Positions 18,316 to 27,419 of a stretch of DNA of 64,000 bases are shown here, piece by piece. Source of the DNA: Rudaea cellulosilytica DSM 22992 (GTDB lineage Bacteria; Pseudomonadota; Gammaproteobacteria; Xanthomonadales; Rhodanobacteraceae); assembly GCF_000378125.1 (NCBI RefSeq), contig NZ_KB899241.1, forward strand, positions 471,652-535,651, read 5' to 3'. The number at the start of each line of letters is the position of its first letter. Within the stretch, counting starts at the first letter, position 1. Below the pieces are notes generated by a model. It had not been told where the DNA came from. It made no database searches and saw only the letters and a program-made list of their open reading frames with translations. Position numbers and translations under genes: made by a program.

Positions 18316-19287
18316 ATGGCCATCGACCCGTCCGCTTTGCTCGCCTCGCTGTCCGCCGAACATGCGGTTTCGGGCGCCGAGCTCGCGCGGCGATTGCAGG
18401 TGACTCGCGCCGCGGTGTGGAAGCAGATCGAGCACTTGCGCGAGCTCGGCGCCCCGGTCGAAGCCGTGGCCGGCAGCGGCTATCGCCTCGCCTGGCCGCT
18501 GGAGCCGCTGGCCGCAGGCGACATCCGCGATCGACTCGACGCGGCGACGCGCACACGCCTCGCTGGGCTCAGCGTGCACTGGCGGATCGATTCGACCAAT
18601 ACCGAACTGCAACGACGCGCGGCTACGACGAGCGGCATCGAAGTCTGCCTTGCGGAGACACAGACCGCAGGCCGCGGCCGGCGCGGGCGCGAGTGGCAGT
18701 CGCCGCTTGGCGGCAATCTTTACTTCTCCCTGCTGCGCCGCTTCGAAGTCGGCATGGCGGAACTGTCCGGACTGAGTCTCGTCGTCGGCGTCGCCGTCGT
18801 CGACGCGCTAGCCGACTGCGGAGTCACTGCCGGCCTGAAGTGGCCGAACGACGTACTCGCGAATGGACAAAAGCTCGCCGGCATCCTGGTCGAGCTTGGC
18901 GGCGAATTCCTCGGCCCCTGTCATGCAGTGATCGGCGTCGGCATCAATCTGCGTCTGCCGGCCGCTGCGCGCCATCGCATCGACCAGCCCGCGATCGACA
19001 TCGCCAGTCTGTGTCGCGAGGTTCCCTCGCGCAACGCTCTGGCGGCGCGCCTGATCACGCGCCTGGTCGATGCACTCGATCGCTTCGAGGGGCAAGGCTT
19101 TGCCGCATTCGGCGAAGCCTATGCGCGCCACGACCTGCTGCGCGGACGCAACGTGCGCGTGCTCGCTGCCGGGACAGCACACGAAGGCATCGGCGCGGGC
19201 GTGGACGAACGCGGTGCGCTGATCGTCCGTCATGGCAAGACCGACACGCACTACGACAGTGCGGAAGTTTCCGTGCGCGCGGCATGA
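18316..19287 (+). CDS. birA: Bifunctional biotin--[acetyl-CoA-carboxylase] ligase / biotin operon repressor
   Basis: Makes biotinyl-AMP and attaches biotin to the BCCP subunit of acetyl-CoA carboxylase; the N-terminal domain can also repress biotin genes. The 323-residue product has an N-terminal winged HTH (SGAELARRLQVTRAAVWKQI, about residues 16-35). The catalytic domain has the biotinyl-AMP loop GRGRRGREW (GRGRxGR motif) and KWPNDVLANGQKLAGILVE, and a C-terminal SH3-like part follows. The start at 18316 gives MAIDPSALLASL; the open frame extends further upstream without family similarity. It is 16 bp from coaX. Confidence 0.95.
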   Translation: MAIDPSALLASLSAEHAVSGAELARRLQVTRAAVWKQIEHLRELGAPVEAVAGSGYRLAWPLEPLAAGDIRDRLDAATRTRLAGLSVHWRIDSTNTELQRRAATTSGIEVCLAETQTAGRGRRGREWQSPLGGNLYFSLLRRFEVGMAELSGLSLVVGVAVVDALADCGVTAGLKWPNDVLANGQKLAGILVELGGEFLGPCHAVIGVGINLRLPAAARHRIDQPAIDIASLCREVPSRNALAARLITRLVDALDRFEGQGFAAFGEAYARHDLLRGRNVRVLAAGTAHEGIGAGVDERGALIVRHGKTDTHYDSAEVSVRAA

Positions 19288-19303
19288 ATCCGGATACCAA
19301 CGC

Positions 19304-20077
19304 ATGAAATTGTTGATCGACCTCGGCAACTCGCGCCTGAAGTGGGCGCTGTGGAACGGCACGCAACTGCAGCGCGGCTCGACGCTCACTCATGCGCGCA
19401 GCGGCGATGGCGAGCTCGCCGAAGGCGCTTCTGCAGCGGTGGACTTTTCCTTGTTGTGGAAGGAGTTGCCGCCGGTCAACGCAATCTGGGTCGCCTCGGT
19501 CGCGGCGAGCACACTCGAGCAGACGCTGACGCGTTCGCTCAACGAAAGCTTCGCTGTCCCCGTGCGCTATGCGCGCAGTCCGGCCGCAGCCTGTGGCGTG
19601 CACAATGCCTACTCGGCTCCGGCGCGCCTCGGCATCGACCGCTTCCTCGGCATGGTCGCTGCGCACCGCGAAAACGCCGGTGCGGCCGTCATCGCAAGCT
19701 GCGGCACGGCGCTTGCGCTCGATGCGGTCGGTGCCGACGGCCGCCATCTCGGCGGTCTGATCGCACCCGCGCCGCCGCTGATGCGCCAAGCCTTGCTCGA
19801 ACGCACCGCGCGCCTGGGCGAGCTGACACCCGCGCCGATCACCGAATTCGCCGACACAACTGCAGGCGCGGTCGAGTCGGGCACCTGGCTGGCCGCAGTC
19901 GCGCTGGTCGAACGTTTCGCGCGGCATGCGCATGCGGCGTTCGGCATGACGCCCGCGCTGATTCTCAGTGGTGGCGGCGCCAAACGCCTGGCGCCACTGC
20001 TCGAGCTCGAGCATCGCTACGAACCCGATCTCGTTTTGCGCGGGCTCTCACACTTCGCCGACGCGGACGGCAAGTGA
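19304..20077 (+). CDS. coaX: Type III pantothenate kinase
   Basis: Phosphorylates pantothenate, the first step of coenzyme A synthesis. The 257-residue product starts MKLLIDLGNSRLKWALW, the CoaX phosphate-binding loop (DxGNxxxK). Other family motifs are GIDRFLGMVAAH, IASCGTALALDAV (the second phosphate loop) and ILSGGGAKRL near the end. Type III kinases replace the CoaA enzyme and are not inhibited by CoA. It sits 16 bp after birA and is followed by a SPOR gene, an arrangement I recall from Lysobacterales and Pseudomonas relatives. Confidence 0.95.
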   Translation: MKLLIDLGNSRLKWALWNGTQLQRGSTLTHARSGDGELAEGASAAVDFSLLWKELPPVNAIWVASVAASTLEQTLTRSLNESFAVPVRYARSPAAACGVHNAYSAPARLGIDRFLGMVAAHRENAGAAVIASCGTALALDAVGADGRHLGGLIAPAPPLMRQALLERTARLGELTPAPITEFADTTAGAVESGTWLAAVALVERFARHAHAAFGMTPALILSGGGAKRLAPLLELEHRYEPDLVLRGLSHFADADGK

Positions 20078-20137
20078 TCGCTGCGGCGCGCTGCTAGAAT
20101 CCGCAGTCCGCCGAATTCGCCAACCGATCACCCACGG

Positions 20138-20797
20138 ATGTTCGTTCGCGTCCTTTTCCTGCTCTTGCTCGCACTCGATATCGGCGCGGGATGCTGGCTG
20201 TATTTCGCGCCGCGCGCGCGCCTGGCCGAGACCCCGGCCGCAGACCCTGGTGTAGCCAAGCTCGTGCTGCTCAGCGAAACCGACCACAGCACACCCGCCG
20301 CAATGCCCGCGCCACCGAAGCCGGTCACGGATGCTTCCGGGGAGACCTGCTTTTCCATCGGCGCGTTCGCGACCCAGGCCGACGTGCGCGCGGCGGTCAA
20401 GGCGCTGACGCCGCTCGTCGCGCGCATCCAGTTTCGCGAAACACGTGTCACCGAAGTACGCGGCTACTGGGTCTACCTGCCTGCTCCCGGTAACCGCGAG
20501 CGCGCCCTCGACATCGCCCGTCAGCTCTCGAGCAAGGGCATCAGCGACTACTACGTCGTCACCGCGGGCGAGCAGCCGAACGCGATTTCGCTCGGCCTGT
20601 TCCGCGAACAAACGAATGCCGACAAGCGTCTCGCCGAGATTCGCGCGCTCGGCTTCAAGCCGGAGACGGTCCAACGCAGTGACGAGGTGCCGATCTATTG
20701 GATCGATTTCGCGCAGGTGGGCAACGCGCCAATCGACTGGCGCGCCCAGGTGCCGGCGCGCAGCGAGCTGCACGCACAGCCTATCGATTGTTTTTGA
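20138..20797 (+). CDS. SPOR-domain membrane-anchored protein
   Basis: A 219-residue protein with an N-terminal hydrophobic helix (FVRVLFLLLLALDIGAGCWL) that acts as a signal anchor. A linker follows, then a SPOR-like C-terminal region (about residues 68-190): CFSIGAFATQADVRAAVKAL, YWVYLPAPGNRERALDIARQ and ISLGLFREQTNADKRLAEI. SPOR domains bind glycan strands stripped of stem peptides at division sites. It is probably the last gene of the birA-coaX group. The -35-like TTGAAC of the tRNA promoter overlaps its stop codon. Confidence 0.85.
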   Translation: MFVRVLFLLLLALDIGAGCWLYFAPRARLAETPAADPGVAKLVLLSETDHSTPAAMPAPPKPVTDASGETCFSIGAFATQADVRAAVKALTPLVARIQFRETRVTEVRGYWVYLPAPGNRERALDIARQLSSKGISDYYVVTAGEQPNAISLGLFREQTNADKRLAEIRALGFKPETVQRSDEVPIYWIDFAQVGNAPIDWRAQVPARSELHAQPIDCF

Positions 20798-20821
20798 ACG
20801 ACGGGTTTCGTGCGAAAATAT
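20794..20821 (+). promoter_or_regulatory. Possible sigma70 promoter of tRNA-Thr
   Basis: TTGAAC (20794-20799), a 16-bp spacer and AAATAT (20816-20821) lie about 45 bp upstream of the tRNA. The -35 matches well and the -10 moderately. The tRNA could also be read through from the SPOR gene. Confidence 0.4.
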
Positions 20822-20866
20822 CCCTGCGCCCACGCATCGTGTGCGGGCAGCGAGAGTCGTCCCGTT

Positions 20867-20942
20867 GCCGCTTTAGCTCAGTTGGTAGAGCAACCGCCTT
20901 GTAAGCGGTAGGTCATCCGTTCAAATCGGATAAGCGGCACCA
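20867..20942 (+). tRNA. tRNA-Thr (anticodon TGT)
   Basis: A 76-base cloverleaf with CCA encoded. The acceptor stem GCCGCTT pairs with AAGCGGC. The D-arm is GCTC/GAGC, the anticodon stem ACCGC/GCGGT carries loop CTTGTAA (anticodon TGT at 20900-20902), and the T-arm ATCCG/CGGAT carries loop TTCAAAT. All four stems pair perfectly, so the gene is intact. Its 3' half is duplicated in diverged form at 27421-27466. Confidence 0.97.
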
Positions 20943-20948
20943 AAAAAA

Positions 20949-21085
20949 TCAACGCCTTACGTCGGTGCGACGCAAAGTGTTCGTTGCAGTAGGGTTGTCC
21001 GTCAGATAACCGTCGGTCAGTGCCTTGACCAAGGCGACGAGATCGTCAATCTCGGTGATGCTCGGACGGCACACCCGCCGCGCGA
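20949..21085 (-). pseudogene. Possible C-terminal remnant of a coding gene
   Basis: Reading leftward, an open stretch ends at TGA (20951-20949) and encodes PSITEIDDLVALVKALTDGY followed by LTDNP. That resembles the C-terminal helix of c-type cytochromes or di-haem peroxidases (DLVAFLKxLTDGY). No haem motif or start is visible, and the frame breaks up further upstream. It lies at the left end of the tRNA-bounded segment, between the tRNA and the protease gene. Most of 20943-21277 holds nothing else I can recognise. Confidence 0.3.
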
Positions 21086-21277
21086 TCGTCTTCACCAAAG
21101 CGCGTCGACAGGGTGAGCGTCACCTTCCGCGCGCAACGCCCGACCACCATACCGCCCACGAAGCCGGGGCCGACGAGCGCAAGCATCGACGACACGCCCA
21201 CGCGCGGATGCCGGACTTTCGCCACTGGCGTTCGTCACGCGCCAGCGGCGCCTTTTTCGATTGTCAGAGAAACTGCA

Positions 21278-24200
21278 TCAGGGCAGCGTGAACAACAGGC
21301 CCTGCGCGGCCCCCGACACGTTGTCCGCGCCGAACAGCATCACGCCGAGGGCCGGCGTATTGGTGTTCTCCGCGGTGACTGAGAAGCTCATCGAGCCCGA
21401 GCCGTTCACCGGCACCGTCGGCGAGGATGAGAAGGTGACGGCCGGAGTGATGCCGTTCAGCCAGCCCTGGCCCGGCATCTGCGCGCCGCCGCCGTCCGTG
21501 CCGTAATAGGCCAGCGAGTACCTGATCCGCGGGTTGGCCGCGTTCATGCCCAGGGACGCCATGGTGACCGGCAGTTGCAGCGTCGAGTTGTCGGTCGGCT
21601 GGGTGATGGTGAACAGCAGGGTGCCGCTGCCGTTGATATTGCAGTTGGCGTCCGTCGGGAAGATCGCCGTCGCGAACTGCGACAGCAACAGCGACGTGCT
21701 GAGCGCGTTCCCGTTGATGCCGATCAGGATCTTGTTCGGCGTGAACGAACTCGGGTTGCCCGAGGTGTCGATGCAGATGTCGAATTCCTGTTTGGCCAGC
21801 GTCGTAGAAGTGCGGTTGTGCGTGTTGATGCCGAAGACGACATTGGTCCCCGAGATCCGCGCGCCGATGGCACGCACATCGGCCTGCTCGACGCCTTGCG
21901 GTGTCGGCTGGTACTGGCCGAGGATGAAGGGCGTCGGCGTGCTGGAAAGCTGGCCGCCAGCGTTCGTCAGGTTGATCGTCGTGCCGCTCTGCACGCCGGC
22001 CAGATTGGCACGACTGTGCGCCACCAGGTAGTACGGGACCGTCAGCTTCACGTTGCCGTTCAGCCGTGAGTTCGAAGGCGTCAGCGTGATATAGCCGCCG
22101 ATGTCCTGGAACCCGGTACCTCCGCCCACGGCGTTGGCTGGCACCTGCAGCGTCACCGGAAAGCTGGCATCCGCATTCGCGTTCACGATCACCGAGGCCG
22201 GTGTCGTCACAACCGTGCCCGCCGGCCCGGTGCTCTTCGTGGTGGTGATGTTGAACTGCACCGCCTTAGGAGAAGCGTTGTGGACGGTGACCGTATTCGT
22301 GGCGTTGAAGTTGGTCAGCAGGTCGGCGAAACCGAACGACACGCTCTCTTCGGGCGTGCGCACGACCGCCTGCGTGGCGGTAGCCGCCTGCGCCTGCGCG
22401 AGGCCGGCGCCTTCGTTGCGTTGCAACAGGTCCTGCAGCAGTGCCGGTGACGAGGTCTGGACGACGGCGGCGCGAAGATCGGCCTGCGACCAGCCGGGGT
22501 GCGCCTGTTTGGCCAGCGCGGCGACACCAGCGACGACCGGCGTCGCCATCGAGGTGCCCGAGAGGAGCTGGAAGCCGTTGCCGGTGCCGGAAGCGACCGA
22601 GACCACCGAGGTACCCGGCGCCGTAATGCCCGGGCGCAGCACGCTGTCGCCGATGCGCGGGCCGCCCGACGAGAAGCTCGCGATGCGTTCGAAGCCGGGG
22701 TTGGCGATAGCGCCGGCATTGGTGGCGACGGCGCTCGCCGGCGCCGGACCGCCGGTCGGGCCGGTGAGCGCGGTGGCGTCGGCCTGTGCGATGCCGAAGA
22801 ACGGGATCGTCACCGGCTCGTAGATATTGCCTGAATTCGGGTCGCTGGCGCCGCCGGGAATCTGACCCTCATAGGGAGGCAACCCGGCGGAAGAGTTGAT
22901 CATCGCCGCTGCGGCAGCGCCGAAGTGCTGGGCGGCGCCGGCACGGAAGGAGCGCGCACAGGTGCCGCGCAGACTCACGACGACCTTGCCGGCCAGGCTG
23001 ACGCCGGTGACCGCGGGGTCGTATTCGTTCGGGTTGCAGCCGAGCGAGACCGTGCCGTCCGCATTGCGCAGTACCCGGATCGGATAGCTGGTGCCGTTGG
23101 CGAAGACCGCGCTGTTGGAATTCTGTGCCGTCAGTGTCGAGCCCCCGGACAGCGCGAGCGAGACCGACGGGATGCTGGCTAGCGCATCGGTGGCGGCCAC
23201 CGAGATAGCGCCTTCGAAAACGGCCGGTGCGCTGGTGATGTAAGGAATCTGCCCGGCGTTGCCCGAGGCGGCGACGACCAGGATGCCGGCCGCCGCAGCA
23301 TTGGCCACTGCCTGCGCCTCGGCCAGGCTGCCGGCGTCGCCGTTGCCGGTGTTGCCAAAGTTGGAACCCAGCGACATGCTGATCACGTCCATGTCGTTGG
23401 CCACCGCCCAGTCGATGGCTTCGGCAACGACGTTGGTGGTGCCACTGCAGCCGAACACGCGCACCGAGTAGACGTCCGCCAGCGGCGCGACGCCAGGGCC
23501 GATCGAGAAGGCGCCAGGCGTGTAGGCGGCGGCGGTGTACGGGCCGGTGTAGCGGACACCGGCAGCGGTGACGCCGAAGCCCGCGGCCGTGCCGGCGACG
23601 TGGCTGCCGTGGCCGACGCTGCCGGAGGTGTAGACGCAGTCCAGCGGATTCGGGTCGGGCACCGGCGTGTTGCTTCCGGTGTAGGCGTCACCTACGAGAT
23701 CGGTGCCGCCCTTGACCTTGGGCGCCGCGGGGCCGACGAGCGTGGGATCGGGCGCCGCGCTGTCGGTGGCCTTGGCCGAGTTGTAGGCGGCCACCGTGCC
23801 CGGGCCGCCGAAGTCGGCGTGGGTGTAGTCGATGCCGGTGTCCACGATGGCGATCTTCACCCCCTGGCCCTGGAAGGCGCCGGCAGCGGACTGCCAGGCC
23901 TGCGGCGCTCCCACGAGGTTCACCTCGTTGACGTTGAGACGTTCGTAGGTGCCGACCGCCTTCACGTCGACCACGCCCGGCAGGCCGCGTAGCTGCGCGA
24001 CGCGATTGCGCGGAATCTGGACCTTGATGCCGTCGATGGCGCTCTGCAGGAGCGCGAGTACCGTGCCGCCGAGGTGCTCGATCGCCGGCTGCGCCGCATG
24101 CTGCTCGGCCAGACGCGCCTTGATGACCGAGTCGCGCTCACCACGCGCGAGCTTGCGACCGAGCCGCTTCTGCATCGCGGCCACCGGCTCACCCGCGAGT

Positions 24201-24379
24201 ACCACCATCACCGTCACGGGCCGCGTATCGGCGCCGCGCGGGACGAAGGCTTGGTCGAGCACCGTGCCGCTCGGCACCGGCCGGAACAGCTCCTGCGCCA
24301 TTGACGGCAGGGTGACGGAAGAAGCCAACGCGACGACGGCAATGCCGACTGCCGATTTGCGAAGAACGCGAGACATCAT
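21278..24379 (-). CDS. Secreted subtilisin-like serine protease (S8) with PA-type insert
   Basis: A large extracellular protease of 1033 residues. It has a signal peptide (residues 1-29, ending SMA-QE) and an I9-type propeptide (about 50-145). The S8 catalytic domain has Asp in AIVDTGIDYTHADFGG (about 181), His in GHGSHVAGTAAG (about 258) and Ser in LSGTSMATPVVAG (about 611). A protease-associated insert lies around 415-545, in the VVVSLRGTCARSFRAGAAQ region. A beta-rich C-terminal part of about 380 residues probably contains Fn3/Ig-like folds. The start is the first of two tandem ATGs behind AGGGGAA. The gene lies within the tRNA-bounded segment and is 27 bp downstream of the IPT-protein gene. 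Confidence 0.93.
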   Translation of the reverse strand: MMSRVLRKSAVGIAVVALASSVTLPSMAQELFRPVPSGTVLDQAFVPRGADTRPVTVMVVLAGEPVAAMQKRLGRKLARGERDSVIKARLAEQHAAQPAIEHLGGTVLALLQSAIDGIKVQIPRNRVAQLRGLPGVVDVKAVGTYERLNVNEVNLVGAPQAWQSAAGAFQGQGVKIAIVDTGIDYTHADFGGPGTVAAYNSAKATDSAAPDPTLVGPAAPKVKGGTDLVGDAYTGSNTPVPDPNPLDCVYTSGSVGHGSHVAGTAAGFGVTAAGVRYTGPYTAAAYTPGAFSIGPGVAPLADVYSVRVFGCSGTTNVVAEAIDWAVANDMDVISMSLGSNFGNTGNGDAGSLAEAQAVANAAAAGILVVAASGNAGQIPYITSAPAVFEGAISVAATDALASIPSVSLALSGGSTLTAQNSNSAVFANGTSYPIRVLRNADGTVSLGCNPNEYDPAVTGVSLAGKVVVSLRGTCARSFRAGAAQHFGAAAAAMINSSAGLPPYEGQIPGGASDPNSGNIYEPVTIPFFGIAQADATALTGPTGGPAPASAVATNAGAIANPGFERIASFSSGGPRIGDSVLRPGITAPGTSVVSVASGTGNGFQLLSGTSMATPVVAGVAALAKQAHPGWSQADLRAAVVQTSSPALLQDLLQRNEGAGLAQAQAATATQAVVRTPEESVSFGFADLLTNFNATNTVTVHNASPKAVQFNITTTKSTGPAGTVVTTPASVIVNANADASFPVTLQVPANAVGGGTGFQDIGGYITLTPSNSRLNGNVKLTVPYYLVAHSRANLAGVQSGTTINLTNAGGQLSSTPTPFILGQYQPTPQGVEQADVRAIGARISGTNVVFGINTHNRTSTTLAKQEFDICIDTSGNPSSFTPNKILIGINGNALSTSLLLSQFATAIFPTDANCNINGSGTLLFTITQPTDNSTLQLPVTMASLGMNAANPRIRYSLAYYGTDGGGAQMPGQGWLNGITPAVTFSSSPTVPVNGSGSMSFSVTAENTNTPALGVMLFGADNVSGAAQGLLFTLP

Positions 24380-24406
24380 CACTTCCCCTAGTGGTTGACC
24401 TTGTCC

Positions 24407-27043
24407 TTACCCGTTCTGCGAAGAACGATTTCCTGTCACGCGCGCCAAACCGATCGCCGCAAGCAGACTGCCGAGCAAGCCCAGCAGCCACGGTGAGAGC
24501 AAGGGCGCCGGCACCGCTGGGGAAGCCACCGTCTCCGCCAGCGCTTGTTCCGTCGCCGTGGCAGTGTAGTTGCCGTCGCCTGCGTAGAACGCGCTCAGCA
24601 GGTGCGTCCCCGGGCTCGAGAATGTGGTCGTGCAACTCGCCGTCGAACTCGTCGCCGTCGTCGCAGTCAGTGCCGATGCGCACAGCAGCGTACCGCCCGT
24701 GCAGCTTGCATTGATCGTCGCGGCGCCGTCGCAGAAGGTCACCGTACCCGTCGGCGGATCGCCCGTCACCGTTGCGGTCAGCGTTACGCTGTGTCCCACG
24801 ACGACCGGGTTCGGCGATACCACAAGCGTCAGCGTTGTGGCGTCCTGACCGATGCTCAGCGTCTGCGTTGCGGTGCCCGTGGTGTAGCTGCCGTTGCCCG
24901 CCTGCGTCGCTACGATCGCACAATTATTCGTGCCCGCTGTGATGCCGGTGACGACGCCCGCGCTCGTCACCGTGCAATCCGTCGATGTCGTCGAGAATGT
25001 GATCGGATTGCCTGAATTCGGCAACGCGCTGCTCGCGGTCACTGTGCCCGTTCCATTTACTCTCACTGTCGGCGCCGCGCCGAACGTAAGCGTCTGCGGC
25101 GCCACGCCAATTGCCACATTCTGCGTGACCTGCGCGGCATTGTTGTAGTTGCCGTTACCAGCCTGATCGGCAGCAAGGGTGCAAGTGCCGGCGCCAAGCA
25201 TCGTCACCGTCGTGCCGCTGACCGAGCACACGCTGCCGGTAAGCGAGGAGTAGGCAATCGCATTGCCCGAGTTCGGCGTCGCGCTCGTCGCCAGCGGATT
25301 GATCGCAAACGTACCGCTCGGCACGAAAGCATGGCTCGCCGGACTCTGCGCAGCAAAGGTGATGGTCTGGTTCGCCTTGCCGATGCTGAAGGTCTGCGTC
25401 GCCGTGCCCGCAGCGTAGTTCGCATCGCCCGCCTGCGTCGCAACGATCGCACAATTGTTCGTGCCCGCGTTGATGCCGCTCACCGTCCCCGCGCTCGTCA
25501 CCGAGCAGTCGGTCGAACTCGTTGAGTACGTAATCGGATTGCCCGAGTTCGGACTCGCACTCGTCGCGCTCACCGTGCCCGTGCCGTTCACGTTCACCGT
25601 CGGCGCCGCGCCGAACGTAAGCGTCTGCGGCGCCACGCCAATTGCCACATTCTGCGTGACCTGCGCGGCATTGTTGTAGTTGCCGTTACCAGCCTGATCG
25701 GCAGCAAGGGTGCAAGTGCCGGCGCCAAGCATCGTCACCGTCGTGCCGCTCACCGAGCACACGCCGCCGGTAAGCGAGGAATAGGTAACCGCATTGCCCG
25801 AATTCGGCGTCGCGCTTATCGCCAGCGGATTGATCACAAACGTGCCGCTCGGCACGAAAGCCTGGCTCGCCGGACTCTGCGCACCAAAGGTGATGGTCTG
25901 GTTCGCCTTGCCGATGCTGAAGGTCTGCGTCGCGGTGCCCGTGTTGTAGCTGCCGTTGCCCGCCTGGGTCGCAACGATCGCACAATTGTTCGTGCCCGCT
26001 GTAATGCCGGTGACAACACCCGCGCTCGTCACCGTGCAATCCGTCGATGTCGTCGAGAATGTGATCGGATTGCCTGAATTCGGCAACGCGCTGCTCGCGC
26101 TCACCGTGCCCGTGCCGTTCACTTTCACCGTCGGCGCCGCGCCGAACGTCAGCGTTTGATTAGCGGTCACGTAGGTGAACTGGTCCGCAGCCGAGATCGC
26201 GCTCGTGCCGACCGCTGTGGTTACCGTCACGTCGACCGTCCCCGCTCCCGTGGACGCCGGCGTGGATGCCGTAATCTGTGTTGCGCTGTCGACGCTGTAG
26301 CTGGCTGCATCGATCGCACCGAACTTCACCGCGCTGGCGCCGGTGAAACCCGTGCCGGTGATCGTCACGGATGTGCCGCCCGGCACCGGGCCCGATGCGG
26401 GCGAAACAGAGGTAACTGACGGAGGGCTGAGGACGACGCTGACGTCGTCGAGATCGATGAAGGCGACCTGATCAGTGGCGAGGAACTGGATTCGCGAGGT
26501 CGATGAGGTCGCATTCACGGTCAGCGTCACCTGCGTCCATGACGTGGCAAGCAAAGCCGAGTCCCAGATGCAATTCCCGCTGCAGCTTCCCAGTGTACCG
26601 GTCAGACTCCCCGAGCCGAACAAGACCTGCAGTTCGGAAGGTTGGGAGACATTGTTTGGATCGAACTCCGCTTGGTACCAGAAACTGATCGTGTACGTTG
26701 CGCCCGCAACCGTGGGGAAGTCCTGGTAGATCGAGGAGGTTTGGGGATTGCCGAAATAAGCCTCGTACGTCCCCGAATGGGGGGACTGGCTATCCACTGC
26801 GTCCCATACCGGATCCAAGTTTGTCGACCACGAGGAAAAATCGCCGGTTTCAAACCCAGGATTGCTCAGAAGATTCTGCGCGTGCACGCTTGTTGCAAGC
26901 GAAAGCGCGAAAAAAAAAGAAATCAGCGCGGACGCGAACCTGGAAGCTCGCCTTTGCGCAGGAGCAGAGGAGCGCAGTGCCGCGGGCGCTGCCAAATCGA
27001 CAGTCTTGCCAGAAGACGCCGCCAACCAGAAATGGGCATTCAT
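24407..27043 (-). CDS. Exported IPT/TIG and Ig-like repeat protein with C-terminal sorting-type helix
   Basis: An 878-residue surface protein. A long basic n-region precedes the signal helix (FASALISFFFALSLATSVHA). Next comes a carbohydrate-binding-like domain (NLLSNPGFETGDFSSW, about residues 55-200) and an IPT/TIG domain (VTSVSPASGPVPGGTSVTIT). About two and a half near-identical copies of a 177-residue module follow (NQTLTFGAAPTV to TCTLAADQAGNGNYNNAAQV), then a Big_3-type Ig domain (TTLTLVVSPNPVVVGHSVTL). The C-terminus (LLSPWLLGLLGSLLAAIGLARV, then basic residues) resembles IPTL-CTERM-type sorting signals. Likely an adhesin or matrix protein. The start is not certain because no good ribosome binding site is visible; an alternative GTG lies at 27100. 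Confidence 0.85.
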   Translation of the reverse strand: MNAHFWLAASSGKTVDLAAPAALRSSAPAQRRASRFASALISFFFALSLATSVHAQNLLSNPGFETGDFSSWSTNLDPVWDAVDSQSPHSGTYEAYFGNPQTSSIYQDFPTVAGATYTISFWYQAEFDPNNVSQPSELQVLFGSGSLTGTLGSCSGNCIWDSALLATSWTQVTLTVNATSSTSRIQFLATDQVAFIDLDDVSVVLSPPSVTSVSPASGPVPGGTSVTITGTGFTGASAVKFGAIDAASYSVDSATQITASTPASTGAGTVDVTVTTAVGTSAISAADQFTYVTANQTLTFGAAPTVKVNGTGTVSASSALPNSGNPITFSTTSTDCTVTSAGVVTGITAGTNNCAIVATQAGNGSYNTGTATQTFSIGKANQTITFGAQSPASQAFVPSGTFVINPLAISATPNSGNAVTYSSLTGGVCSVSGTTVTMLGAGTCTLAADQAGNGNYNNAAQVTQNVAIGVAPQTLTFGAAPTVNVNGTGTVSATSASPNSGNPITYSTSSTDCSVTSAGTVSGINAGTNNCAIVATQAGDANYAAGTATQTFSIGKANQTITFAAQSPASHAFVPSGTFAINPLATSATPNSGNAIAYSSLTGSVCSVSGTTVTMLGAGTCTLAADQAGNGNYNNAAQVTQNVAIGVAPQTLTFGAAPTVRVNGTGTVTASSALPNSGNPITFSTTSTDCTVTSAGVVTGITAGTNNCAIVATQAGNGSYTTGTATQTLSIGQDATTLTLVVSPNPVVVGHSVTLTATVTGDPPTGTVTFCDGAATINASCTGGTLLCASALTATTATSSTASCTTTFSSPGTHLLSAFYAGDGNYTATATEQALAETVASPAVPAPLLSPWLLGLLGSLLAAIGLARVTGNRSSQNG
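25081..26142. repeat. Two direct 531-bp DNA repeats inside the IPT-protein gene
   Basis: The sequence CGAACGTAAGCGTCTGCGGC at 25081 recurs at 25612, and a related CGAACGTCAGCGTTTG lies at 26143, giving a 531-bp (177-codon) period. Within the units, runs of well over 100 bases are identical, for example 25083-25200 versus 25614-25731. A partial third unit extends toward 24840. Such identity implies recent duplication or ongoing gene conversion. Confidence 0.92.
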
Positions 27044-27419
27044 GTAGTGATGCACCCGACTCTCTCCCCCAGAGCGTTGGCGTTGCAGATGATAATACAC
27101 GATCCGGTCAATCGCAGGATATGCCGTCAGCGCACTCTTGCGGCTGAACTGCGCGGATGCTTACGCAGCATCCAGATGGCTCCGAACCGAAGTGGTCCAT
27201 CGCAATTGAGCGGAGGGAACATGCAGCCGAACGGCCTGGGAATGCTTGTCAGCATGTGCCTCATCGAAAAACCGTCAATGACGAACTTCGACCACTCATC
27301 GAGAAACGCTTGGATACTATGACGAGCGGAGAAACTATCCAGCTAGTCAGTACGGTTAAGGGCAATGTGATATGGACTGGCTAAGGGACACTTTTGGGAC
27401 AGCTTGAGGACAAAAGTGG
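27044..27419. other. Lower-GC intergenic stretch at the right end of the tRNA-bounded segment
   Basis: No gene is recognisable here on either strand. The part from about 27220 to 27400 is visibly richer in A and T than its surroundings, with only a short open frame (27157-27384) unlike any family I know. Just before the tRNA remnant, CACTTTTG (27389-27396) and CAAAAGTG (27411-27418) form an 8-bp inverted repeat around a spacer with GGGACA-like words. This could be a leftover recombination site. Confidence 0.4.

Noticed and set aside
20943..27419. Search for an integrase or transposase in the tRNA-bounded segment
   Set aside because: No tyrosine-recombinase, serine-recombinase or transposase motif found on either strand, so I call it a decayed island only as inference.
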